Below are positions 37,076-44,936 of a stretch of DNA of 64,000 nucleotides, piece by piece. Source of the stretch: Nostocales cyanobacterium HT-58-2 (GTDB lineage: Bacteria; Cyanobacteriota; Cyanobacteriia; Cyanobacteriales; Nostocaceae); assembly GCA_002163975.1 (NCBI GenBank), contig CP019636.1, forward strand, positions 7,567,501 to 7,631,500, in the 5' to 3' direction. A program made the translations under genes and the position numbers. Below the pieces are notes generated by a model. That model was not told where the DNA came from. It searched no databases and saw only the letters and a list, made by a program, of their open reading frames with translations. Each line of letters starts with the position of its first letter. The first letter of the stretch is position 1.

Positions 37076-37819
37076 CTATTTAAGACACTCAATACCAACT
37101 ATAGGCACACAGTTAAGGAAATCCTGCCAAAACTCTTGACCAAATTCTTCCACTCCCTGAGGAGAGACTATTGGTTTTTGCCAGCGAACCTCTTTGAAAC
37201 CGGCATTCCCGAATGCCCATTCATAAGTGGCTGTGCTGAGGTAATAGTTATAGAAGGTGAATTTCTGGTTACTAGCAGGGATTGCGTGTGTGTATTTTAT
37301 AGGAGTGCCTTCCATGAGTGGTGAGTCTATGCTTTTGATAAATCCGTACTTTTCAGTATTGAGATAGGACTCAGGAGGTTGGGAGTCATTATTATTGATC
37401 GTGATGAAACGACCCCCCGGTTTTAGGTTGGCAAATATGCTCTGACACATTTTTAATAGTTGTTCTCTGGTTTGGGCGTAATTGAGTAGATAGGATGCTA
37501 CTACTAGATCAAAGCTGCCAATGTTACCAAGTTCAAAGACATCACCGAGGATATATTCAATATCTTGGGGTTCTCTGGTTTCTTCCTGTCTTGCCAGTTC
37601 AATCATTTTTTCAGAAATGTCGACCCCTATCACCCGTGCTGCACCTTGAAGTTTGAATTGTCTGGTGTAAAATCCTTCTCCACAAGCCAGATCGAGGATT
37701 GATTTTCCGACCAGATTACCGAGCAGATGAAAGTATGTATATGCCTCAATATGTAGGCGAAACGGCAACTGTTTGGATTTTTTATACTGCTGGGCTATGG
37801 AGTCATAGTCAGCTGTCAT
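37076..37819 (-). CDS. Class I SAM-dependent methyltransferase
   Basis: 247 residues. Motif I ILDLACGEGFYTR (~40-52), the acidic ribose ligand in VIGVDISEKMIELA, motif II FDLVVASYLLNYA and motif III NLKPGGRFITINN make the Rossmann-type methyltransferase call secure. The acceptor is unknown; the overall pattern resembles ubiquinone-type and ToxA/SAM small-molecule methyltransferases. It stands alone on the minus strand. Confidence 0.9.
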   Translation of the reverse strand: MTADYDSIAQQYKKSKQLPFRLHIEAYTYFHLLGNLVGKSILDLACGEGFYTRQFKLQGAARVIGVDISEKMIELARQEETREPQDIEYILGDVFELGNIGSFDLVVASYLLNYAQTREQLLKMCQSIFANLKPGGRFITINNNDSQPPESYLNTEKYGFIKSIDSPLMEGTPIKYTHAIPASNQKFTFYNYYLSTATYEWAFGNAGFKEVRWQKPIVSPQGVEEFGQEFWQDFLNCVPIVGIECLK

Positions 37820-38157
37820 TTTTTTACCCCACTAATAAGCATAAGACTGCTTTTTGAAGTAAATTAGCAGAAACTTCATTCACAACTTGCGTACTGATAG
37901 TACTAATAATTATCACTCTTTTATGACCTCAGGAGATAAAAATACTGCTGCTTCTCCAAACTTCTCAAAGTTGGTTACTAAATGACCCTCAATCAAAGGG
38001 AAACCCGATCCAATTCTTTCTTTGCAAGCTGAGTGCGGTTGAAAGCTAGGGGGGATGTGCCTTGCTCCTGTTTCTCATGCGTCTCAAACGATATTAATGA
38101 GTTACGACGACACTAATGTGCTATCGATAATCGATAATGGGTCACTGTACAAATGCT
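37820..38157. other. Intergenic region, no supported feature
   Basis: About 340 bp between the methyltransferase start and the sRNA below. I see no gene. The only pattern is a small direct repeat (ATCGATAATCGATAAT) near 38123-38138. Confidence 0.4.
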
Positions 38158-38216
38158 AAAAATAAAAGCCGTGAAAACAAATGTTCACGGCTATTGGTGT
38201 GGTGTGAGGAGCTTAA
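38158..38216 (-). ncRNA. yfr1: Yfr1-like small RNA, copy 1
   Basis: The minus strand has the core CTCCTCACACC (38201-38211). This is 10 of 11 bases of the unpaired ACUCCUCACAC motif known to be near-invariant in cyanobacterial Yfr1. A perfect 9-bp terminator stem follows (AGCCGTGAA / TTCACGGCT, 38167-38192) with a U-rich tail. Upstream, TATGAT is a likely -10 box. Yfr1 is a ~55-70-nt sRNA that pairs with target mRNAs through this motif. The transcript start is estimated. A second copy lies 240 bp upstream. Confidence 0.72.
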
Positions 38217-38395
38217 CTATATATCATCATAATGGTAACAAACCAGTAGAAACATGCTGGTAACAATTTTGGTAACAAAACTTTTTTTGACCTTTTTTTT
38301 GACCTATTTACGCACTTTCTTGCCGATAGTGAACTAATGCTTTTGCGTATCATCCTCAAATTGGGTGAGTTTCTATTTAGATTCTATGACAAAGT

Positions 38396-38457
38396 AAAAA
38401 CCGCGGAATCAACTTAGTTTCCACGGCTCTAGATGTGGTGTGAGGAGACTTAACTCT
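38396..38457 (-). ncRNA. yfr1: Yfr1-like small RNA, copy 2
   Basis: Same layout as copy 1: CTCCTCACACC (38434-38444), then the terminator stem AGCCGTGGAAAC / TTCCGCGGTTTTTAC (one bulge) with a U tract. The upstream DNA matches copy 1 at the same spacing: GTTACCAAAACTGTTACCAGC, 30 bp, and TATGAT, which suggests a shared promoter architecture. The loop and spacer have diverged, so the duplication is not recent. Confidence 0.68.
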
Positions 38458-38577
38458 AATTCATCATAAACCCACACGAGTATTAGTAAAGCGCTGGTAA
38501 CAGTTTTGGTAACGACAATATTCAACAAGCAATATAAATAGGTTGCTGAGTGCATCTGGCGACAATCATATAAAAAT

Positions 38578-39564
38578 CTACATCAAAGCACCACCACAGC
38601 TAGAGCCACTCCCTGCTGTACAACCATAACAATATGCTGCTGTTTGTACCTCGCCTATCAAGTCTAAACGCCCAGCTTCCAATAATTTAGCAACTGTAAG
38701 GTTTTCTCCGTTGCGAGTTTTTGCTGGTAAATTCATCATTTGGTTGAAGTCACAATCATACACATTACCCAGATAATCAATCGAAAGCTCATCCAAACAC
38801 ATCAAATGTGTAACCGTACCAGCATTGAAGTGAGATTCTAAAAACTGCAAGTAAGGAGCGTACAATTTCTTTCGTTCTAAATACAGCTTTGTTCTTCCAA
38901 CTGGTATGTTTGTGATAGTAAATAAGTTATTGAAAAGGATATTATAAGTTTCTTTTAAAGATTGTTTGTAATCGCTTTCCAGCTTTGTTTGGTCTGGAGT
39001 CAGGGAAAATCTTTCACTTGTGGGAAGTTGTGGATTGTAGACTAAATCCAAGATTAAATCTGGCTCTTTTCCATAACCAAGCTGATTCAGCCACTGTAGC
39101 GCTTTAATGGAATCATTATATACACCATTACCACGCATTTTATCGACATTGTCTATTAAATAGCAAGGCAGAGAAGCAACAACGCGAATTTTATGTTTAG
39201 CGAAATATTCTGGTAAGTCACCAAATCCATCTTCAAAATAAATAGTCAAATTAGACCGGACAATCACCTGTTTCTTATTTGCTCTTGCTACCTCTATCAA
39301 TGGCTTAAAACCATAATTCATTTCTGGTGCACCACCAGTCAAATCTAGAATCTGAATTTGAGGAAATCTTTGAATGAATTCAATTAATTGTTGGCAAATT
39401 TCAGGAGAAAGTTCTTCTGTGCGTTTTGGTCCTGCTTCTACATGACAGTGGTTACAGGCGAGGTTGCAGCGCTTACCCAAATTAATTTGTAGAACAGTAA
39501 TTTCTTTTTTTGTCAAAGGAGAGTTGAGTTTTTGTTTAAAAGGTGTTACTGCTGTTGGAATCAT
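38578..39564 (-). CDS. arsS: Arsenosugar biosynthesis radical SAM protein
   Basis: 328 residues. Radical SAM cluster cysteines Cys33, Cys37 and Cys40 are in GKRCNLACNHCHVEAGP. The C-terminal half is the DUF3641 region with further cysteines (LCDELS-like MCLDELSIDYLGNVYDCDF and AAYCYGCTAGSGSSCGG), probably a second Fe-S site. ArsS is proposed to attach the 5'-deoxyadenosyl group to dimethylarsenite en route to arsenosugars. arsM lies 47 bp upstream on the same strand, the standard arsM-arsS order. Confidence 0.94.
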   Translation of the reverse strand: MIPTAVTPFKQKLNSPLTKKEITVLQINLGKRCNLACNHCHVEAGPKRTEELSPEICQQLIEFIQRFPQIQILDLTGGAPEMNYGFKPLIEVARANKKQVIVRSNLTIYFEDGFGDLPEYFAKHKIRVVASLPCYLIDNVDKMRGNGVYNDSIKALQWLNQLGYGKEPDLILDLVYNPQLPTSERFSLTPDQTKLESDYKQSLKETYNILFNNLFTITNIPVGRTKLYLERKKLYAPYLQFLESHFNAGTVTHLMCLDELSIDYLGNVYDCDFNQMMNLPAKTRNGENLTVAKLLEAGRLDLIGEVQTAAYCYGCTAGSGSSCGGALM

Positions 39565-39579
39565 AATTTATCCCCTGTA

Positions 39580-39606
39580 TAGAGACGTTGCAACGCAACG
39601 TCTCTA
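39580..39606. repeat. Palindrome between arsM and arsS
   Basis: TAGAGACGTTGC and GCAACGTCTCTA arms meet around a single base pair, making a 27-bp perfect hairpin. This is the widely dispersed cyanobacterial GAGACGTTGC palindrome. Sitting inside an operon, it may partly attenuate arsS. Confidence 0.6.
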
Positions 39607-39611
39607 CAATG

Positions 39612-40580
39612 TTAACAACAACCACCGCCGTTATAATGCCAGGTTGAATCAGTAATAGTTATTTTATCTGGCATTAACGCGCCAAGTTTAGCTGCCGTTT
39701 TGTCACACACTGATGCTGGAATTCCACGCTGAAGAATATGACCTGCATTATCATCAAAAAATGGCTCAGAGCCAGCGTAGATAGCTGTTTTTCCCGTAAA
39801 TACACAAGCACCATCTTCAGGAATGATAACTTTGAAAGCCACAGAATCCAGACTTTCTAAAAGTAAATTCTCTTCTAAGTTGTAAGTCTGGGAATCTAGT
39901 AAACGGTAAGGACGGCGATCGCGAATTTCTACTTGCCCAAAACCTGCACCTATAATACGTTGAATGTACTCTTCATAGGTCAGTGCACCTGACAAACACA
40001 TTGCTCGTAACTGCTCATCTTTTTGCAGATGTGGTGGAATGGGACGAGTCGCAATCGGATCACTCATCTGTAATCTTCCGCCTGGTTTTAACACTCGATA
40101 AGCTTCTTGCAAAGCACGGCTTAAATCCTCTGGTTCAAAGATATTGAAAAGGCAATTTTGCGCCACAATATCAACAGAATCATCAGCAACTGGTAAGTTA
40201 AAGGCATCGCCTTCGTGGATTTCTACAAAACTGGTGTCAAACCAAGGATTTTCTTGAGCAGCAATTTCCAGGTTATCTGCTGCAGCTTGACGCATTTGAG
40301 CCACTGGATCAACAGCAATAACAGCACCAGGGCGGCGCGAAAAGTAGGCAAATTGCAAAGCTTCTAAACCACCGCCAACTCCAACGTAGAGCACAGTCGG
40401 TTGGTTTCCAAGTTCGTTGGGATGAACAGTTGTACCGCAACCATAGTTCATTTCCTGCATTTGGGAAGGAATTTTCAACCCTGGGAGTTGCAGGGGTGTG
40501 CTTTGCACACAACAAAGTCCCACTTGCGGTGTTTGGGCGACTTCACTGTAAAACTGCGCCGCTGTTTCAAGATAACTCAT
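39612..40580 (-). CDS. arsM: Arsenite S-adenosylmethionine methyltransferase (arsenosugar type)
   Basis: Start at ATG 40580, preceded by GGAG; 322 residues. SAM-binding VLYVGVGGGLEALQFAYFS, acidic AVDPVAQM and motif GDAFNLPVADDSVDIVAQNC are clear. Candidate arsenic-binding cysteines are in GLCCVQ (N-terminal), EMNYGCGTT, QNCLF and the terminal GGGCC. The C-terminal half (GACVFTGKTAIYAGSEPFFD, GIPASVCDKTAAKL) is the extension typical of the arsM genes paired with arsS. It methylates As(III) to dimethylarsenite. No arsR operator is obvious. Confidence 0.93.
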   Translation of the reverse strand: MSYLETAAQFYSEVAQTPQVGLCCVQSTPLQLPGLKIPSQMQEMNYGCGTTVHPNELGNQPTVLYVGVGGGLEALQFAYFSRRPGAVIAVDPVAQMRQAAADNLEIAAQENPWFDTSFVEIHEGDAFNLPVADDSVDIVAQNCLFNIFEPEDLSRALQEAYRVLKPGGRLQMSDPIATRPIPPHLQKDEQLRAMCLSGALTYEEYIQRIIGAGFGQVEIRDRRPYRLLDSQTYNLEENLLLESLDSVAFKVIIPEDGACVFTGKTAIYAGSEPFFDDNAGHILQRGIPASVCDKTAAKLGALMPDKITITDSTWHYNGGGCC

Positions 40581-40642
40581 TGTACTGCTCCACAAAACCT
40601 ATCCACAATTGTCTATGACAACCGCTTGATTTGTTTCCCGCT

Positions 40643-40825
40643 TTACTTTAAAAGTTGAACCATCTGTTCAGCAACACCAGTCGCTGAAGCGGGATTTTGT
40701 CCAGTGACTAAGCGATCGCTAACGACAACATGAGCCTGAAAATTTGGGGCTTCGGTATGTTTGGCTCCACGTTCCATGAGTTTTGACAAACTATCTGCCT
40801 GACTTGGTATGGCGTTTGTGTTCAA
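40643..40825 (-). pseudogene. C-terminal remnant of a DJ-1/PfpI family protein
   Basis: Only ~60 codons are open. VVVSDRLVTGQNPASATGVA followed by EQMVQLLK is the characteristic end of type 1 glutamine amidotransferase-like DJ-1/PfpI proteins (~230 residues when whole). The catalytic nucleophile elbow and His are missing. The sequence upstream on the minus strand (to 41.1 kb) shows no continuation, so most of the gene has been deleted. Confidence 0.75.
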
Positions 40826-41226
40826 TAATTTTCAAGAAATTGCATTTGATCCAGCAATCAACGCGGCTAAGAGATAAGGCGACAAATATAATTTAAAAAT
40901 TATTAATAACTCTTGTGCGAAACGTGTCCGAAGCAATTTTAAAAAGAGAGAATGTTAAGGTGCAGATTGAGAACAATACCAATCTCAACGATGTCTGCAT
41001 TGATATTCACAATAACGTTAAACCAATTTTCCTAGAAATTTTACCTAACCTAACCCAGCTTCTACTCTACAAAATTTTTTAGAACTGGGTTAGGGCTTGC
41101 GATTGTGAAAGGCATTGTGGAAGTTAATGTTGGAGAGCTTTTGATGAAATCAAATCTTGCACAAGGTACTAAAATCAGTATGCAATGACCTATAGCTACC
41201 TTATGATATCACTATCACAATTACTA
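40826..41226. other. Intergenic region with one stem-loop
   Basis: About 400 bp without a gene. CTAACCCAG (41050-41058) pairs with CTGGGTTAG (41085-41093), with TTTTTT in the loop. No other signal is seen. Confidence 0.4.
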
Positions 41227-41514
41227 TTAACAATAGACTGCTACGTCTTCACCACATTCATCAGCAAGATAACATAACGCTCTGAAACGTAAACTCACCA
41301 CTTCCTCGTATAGAGGGTTTAATTTACACATAGGTGGAATGTGAAATAGCTTGCGACCAAATAGTGTAATGTCACGCTCAAAAGGACATTGAGCAGGGAT
41401 TATTTTGCATAAGAAATGAGCTAATTTAGCATTTTGGATTTCTAAAGAATCAAACCATTGACGAATAGGTTGTAGAAGGTCATTTTGTACTGGAATGTGA
41501 CTAAAGCTAGTCAT
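41227..41514 (-). CDS. Mo-dependent nitrogenase family small protein
   Basis: 95 residues; ATG with GAGGT 9 bp upstream. The conserved run FLCKIIPAQCPFERDITLFG, then KLFHIPPMCKLNPLYEEVVS and FRALCYLADECGED identify the cyanobacterial family annotated as Mo-dependent nitrogenase C-terminal. Despite the name, members are small stand-alone proteins present in many cyanobacteria, and no direct nitrogenase role is shown. Four cysteines could bind metal. No nif gene is nearby. Confidence 0.88.
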   Translation of the reverse strand: MTSFSHIPVQNDLLQPIRQWFDSLEIQNAKLAHFLCKIIPAQCPFERDITLFGRKLFHIPPMCKLNPLYEEVVSLRFRALCYLADECGEDVAVYC

Positions 41515-42022
41515 AATTACTTACCTCATAGTTAAAAATTTGAAAGTTAGTTTTGTTCGTTGGGTCTGAACCATGTCCTATACATTTATTAGGTCCAGTC
41601 TGACTTACTTATGCAGTTGTTTCTGTTTTTGCTCTTTTTTGGAACACTCATAACTACAAATCCTAGTCCCTGTGTTCCGGAATCTTTTCCCCATCTTTTG
41701 GGTGGATATGAATTTTCTATACTGAAGAGGTGTAAACAGCCCTTAAGACTTGCATTACAGATTTAAGGGGCGATTACACAAAAACGCCCCTGCCTTAGTC
41801 TCCTTGAGAATAAGTTTCAGCTAGCACTATAAGTTTGAACCCGCACCAAATCCACGAGTATGTCTGCCCTTAGTCCGACACTTCTGCCACACACTGGTTG
41901 GAGCTCAGTCATAGAAGGCAGAGGATACAAGTAAATGCTTTAAATACATTATATTAAATTTAATCACGATGCCTTTTTCTCATATCTTATTAAAAAATGA
42001 GTCAATAGCTGATAATTCCCTG
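41515..42022. other. Intergenic region with possible structured RNA
   Basis: Roughly 500 bp with no gene. Several hairpins occur close together on the plus strand: GGGGCG (41767-41772) with CGCCCC (41785-41790), and TCTGCC with GGCAGA around 41880-41920. They could belong to an untranslated RNA, but I recognise no family and see no terminator U tract. Confidence 0.3.
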
Positions 42023-43171
42023 TTACCCAGTGATTTTGGCGAATAAAGAGTCATACTGAGCAGCGACTAGTGGAGATAAGGGAAGTAAAAATTCGCTTTT
42101 GTCAAAAACTTCAGGATTCTCGAGTAACAGACTGCGTAATGGTTTTTGAACATCAGACGCAGCAATTTTTGTCGGAATTGGTGAATTCGCTTTGGTTATC
42201 AAAGAAATTTCTTTAGCAATGCTAGGGCTTAAACAAAAATCCATCCATTGATATAACAAAGGTTGCTTATCTTGACCTTGGGGATTTACCCATACATCTG
42301 CCCAAAGTGCTGTTCCTGACTGGGGAATCGCTATGGCAAGTTGTGGGTAACGTCCAATCACAGATGCGACATCACTTGACCAACCAACAGCTAACCAAGT
42401 ATCTCCAATAATGAGAGGTTCCAAGTACCTGGTAGAGTCGTAGAATTTTACCTGTTGGTTTAATAACCGTAGTTCCTTTTCCAGGTTTGGAACTGTATCT
42501 AAGTTCTCTGTGTTATAAGATTTTCCCAACTTCTTTAAAACCAAACCAATCACTTCCCGTGGCTGATTTAAAAGAGAAATGCGTCCTTGCAGTTCATTTC
42601 GCCATAAATCGCTCCAATCTTTTGGTGTCCAACCCAATTCTTGGAATTTATCCCGGCGATAAATTATGACTGTACTACCCCATCGGTAAGGAACAGCCCA
42701 AACATTGCCTTTAGGATCAACTTGACCTTTGTCATTACGCGTCACTAATTCTTGCCATCGTTTGGGCAAAGCAGACCACTGTTTTATCGTTGCGACTTCC
42801 AGTGGTTGGATGAGTTTCTTTTCAATTGCAGAGCTTATCCAGTAATCTCCCAGCGTTACGAGATCAGCTTTGGTCACTCTTTGAGATTGAGCAAATGGTA
42901 AGGCACGACGCCATGCTTCCTGATCTGTGGTATTCGGTTTCTTCTGCCAAGTTTGTAATTTTTGAAATAAATCCTGCAACCGTTCTGCAGGGGCAAACTT
43001 TAACTGCACCTTTTGCTGCAAACTCTTGCTGAATTGATTCACCACTTGAGCAGGGATAGAACCTTTTAATAGTTGCACGTTTAGTGTCAACTGTTTGTTG
43101 TCAGCACACCCAACAAGCATTTGTGAGAGTGCTAGGGAACCTGTACCCAGCAAAAAAGACCGTCGCTCCAT
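42023..43171 (-). CDS. Extracellular solute-binding lipoprotein (PotD-like)
   Basis: 382 residues. The N-terminus MERRSFLLGTGSLALSQMLV-GC combines a twin-arginine motif (RRSFL) with a lipobox ending at Cys22, so it is probably a Tat-exported lipoprotein. The mature part has the type 2 periplasmic binding fold of polyamine/Fe-type proteins (NVWAVPYRWGSTVIIYRRDK, LGWTPKDWSDLW, LAVGWSSDVASVIGRYP). It likely binds a polyamine or related cation. No permease or ATPase gene is adjacent, so it is an orphan here. Confidence 0.88.
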   Translation of the reverse strand: MERRSFLLGTGSLALSQMLVGCADNKQLTLNVQLLKGSIPAQVVNQFSKSLQQKVQLKFAPAERLQDLFQKLQTWQKKPNTTDQEAWRRALPFAQSQRVTKADLVTLGDYWISSAIEKKLIQPLEVATIKQWSALPKRWQELVTRNDKGQVDPKGNVWAVPYRWGSTVIIYRRDKFQELGWTPKDWSDLWRNELQGRISLLNQPREVIGLVLKKLGKSYNTENLDTVPNLEKELRLLNQQVKFYDSTRYLEPLIIGDTWLAVGWSSDVASVIGRYPQLAIAIPQSGTALWADVWVNPQGQDKQPLLYQWMDFCLSPSIAKEISLITKANSPIPTKIAASDVQKPLRSLLLENPEVFDKSEFLLPLSPLVAAQYDSLFAKITG

Positions 43172-43396
43172 TGATTTTGACTCTTAGCCTGGAAAAGCGT
43201 AGTAGTATCTCTGAAATCCAAGTGTAGCAAGAATGAAGCCAGATGTTCTGACTGCACTCTTAATAGAGAAGCAGGGAGCCCGCTGAGACCTGCGGGCACG
43301 CTACGCGAACGCTTGAGAGTAGGGAGCAAAGAGTTAATGGACGTTAACTCCATCTCCCCCGCTCCCTGCTCCTCTGCTTCTTCTAATGCATTCAGT

Positions 43397-44686
43397 CTAT
43401 GGATAAAGACCGCGATCGCCAAGCGCTTGAGCAACACGACCGACACCCAAGGTGTAAGCTGCTAACCTTAAGGGAATTTGCCGTATCTTAGATTGTTGGA
43501 TCACTTGACGGTAGGCTTGCACCATTAACGATTCCAATTCCTTATTGACACGCTCCTCATCCCAAAAGACATAGGAAAGTCCTTGCACCCACTCCAGATA
43601 ACTCACAACCACACCACCAGCGTTTGCCAAGATATCGGGAAGCACCGTTACACCCCTGGCTTCTAACGCCTGGTTAGCTGCGAGAGTGACGGGACCATTA
43701 GCCGCCTCTGCAACTATTCTTGCTTGCACTTGATTCACATTGTCTTCAGTGATTTGGTTCTCTAAAGCTGCGGGAATCAAAACATCGCATGGTAAACTAA
43801 GCAACTCTGCATTGCTAATTGGTATTGCTTGCCCAAACCCGACAACACTCCTGCGGTTGTTAGCAGCATAAACTTTCAATGCTGGGATATCTAAACCAGC
43901 TTCTGAAAAAACTCCCCCAGAACCAGTAGAGACAGCTATCACTTTCGCGCCTGCTTCGTGGAGCAATAAAGCTGCTGCACTTCCCACATTCCCGAAACCT
44001 TGGATGGCTACTCTAGCTCCTACCAGTGACTCACCTTTGTCTGCTAGAGCTTCGCGGACAATAAACATAGTACCGCGTCCGGTTGCCATTTCTCGTCCTC
44101 GCGAACCGCCTACGGAGATGGGCTTACCAGTCACAACCCCAGGCACAGCATGACCAACGTTGACAGAGTAGGTGTCCATCATCCATGCCATCTCACGCGC
44201 AGAAGTGCCCATATCGGGTGCTGGGATGTCTATGGAAGGACCAATATCTTTAATCAACTCACTCGTGTAACGACGGGTGATGCGTTCCAGTTCACCAACA
44301 CTGTAGAATTTAGGGTCTAAAGCAATACCTCCTTTAGCTCCACCGTAAGGAATACCCACAAGAGCACATTTCCAAGTCATAAGCATTGCCAAAGCTGAGA
44401 CTTCCCGTAATGTGACAGCCGGATGGTAACGAATACCACCTTTATATGGACCTAAAACATCGCAGTGTTGCACTCGATGTCCAGCCAGAACCTGCACTTC
44501 TCCATTATCCCGTTTCACAGGAATGGAAACCGTGACAACCTTACGCGGATGACTGAGTACTTCCACAAACCCTTGGTTTAGCTTTAATTCTTTTGCCGCT
44601 TCTTCCAGATAGCTACAGGCTTGATCATATGGACAAATATACGCAGGAGAAGGAGCCTCCAGTCGAGGAAGAGACGATGAAACCAT
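43397..44686 (-). CDS. gdhA: Glu/Leu/Phe/Val dehydrogenase (glutamate dehydrogenase)
   Basis: 429 residues; ATG with GAGGAG upstream. Substrate and catalytic regions are GPYKGGIRYHPAVTL, the Lys in PYGGAKGGIALDP and the Asp in DIPAPDMGTSAREMAWM. The coenzyme fold has IQGFGNVGSAAALLL. It interconverts 2-oxoglutarate plus ammonium and glutamate with NAD(P)H. In cyanobacteria it is secondary to GS-GOGAT. A GTAN8TAC motif lies in the intergenic region shared with the divergent P450. Confidence 0.93.
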   Translation of the reverse strand: MVSSSLPRLEAPSPAYICPYDQACSYLEEAAKELKLNQGFVEVLSHPRKVVTVSIPVKRDNGEVQVLAGHRVQHCDVLGPYKGGIRYHPAVTLREVSALAMLMTWKCALVGIPYGGAKGGIALDPKFYSVGELERITRRYTSELIKDIGPSIDIPAPDMGTSAREMAWMMDTYSVNVGHAVPGVVTGKPISVGGSRGREMATGRGTMFIVREALADKGESLVGARVAIQGFGNVGSAAALLLHEAGAKVIAVSTGSGGVFSEAGLDIPALKVYAANNRRSVVGFGQAIPISNAELLSLPCDVLIPAALENQITEDNVNQVQARIVAEAANGPVTLAANQALEARGVTVLPDILANAGGVVVSYLEWVQGLSYVFWDEERVNKELESLMVQAYRQVIQQSKIRQIPLRLAAYTLGVGRVAQALGDRGLYP

Positions 44687-44814
44687 AAAATTTTCTCCTC
44701 TTCGCGCAGATACGCGAAGCTTATGAAAGCATAGAGTTTTCTATTCGCAGTATCTTCGCGAACTAGACTTATATGCCTAGCGTAGCCTTTTTTTTCTAAA
44801 AAAATTGATATTTT

Positions 44815-44828
44815 GTAAATTTCGTTAC
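44815..44828 (+). promoter_or_regulatory. Candidate NtcA-type box (GTA-N8-TAC)
   Basis: GTAAATTTCGTTAC matches the NtcA half-sites. On the plus strand TAGTGT (44853-44858) fits a TAN3T -10 box at 24-bp spacing, which would drive the P450 gene. About 16 such matches are expected by chance in 64 kb, so only its position next to a nitrogen-metabolism gene makes it notable. Confidence 0.3.
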
Positions 44829-44936
44829 AGTTTTATTTTTGCTTTGCTTTATTAGTGTCTGGCAAATGCAAAGTTGAGAACATCATGGCAAGCTAAGAAC
44901 ATCAGCAATTTTTAAGTTCTGTAAAATATAACTAAA

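Noticed and set aside
43132-43446. 104-codon minus-strand frame between gdhA and the substrate-binding protein gene
   Set aside because: It overlaps both real genes in another frame and spans a repeat (GCGGGCACGCTACGCGAACG).
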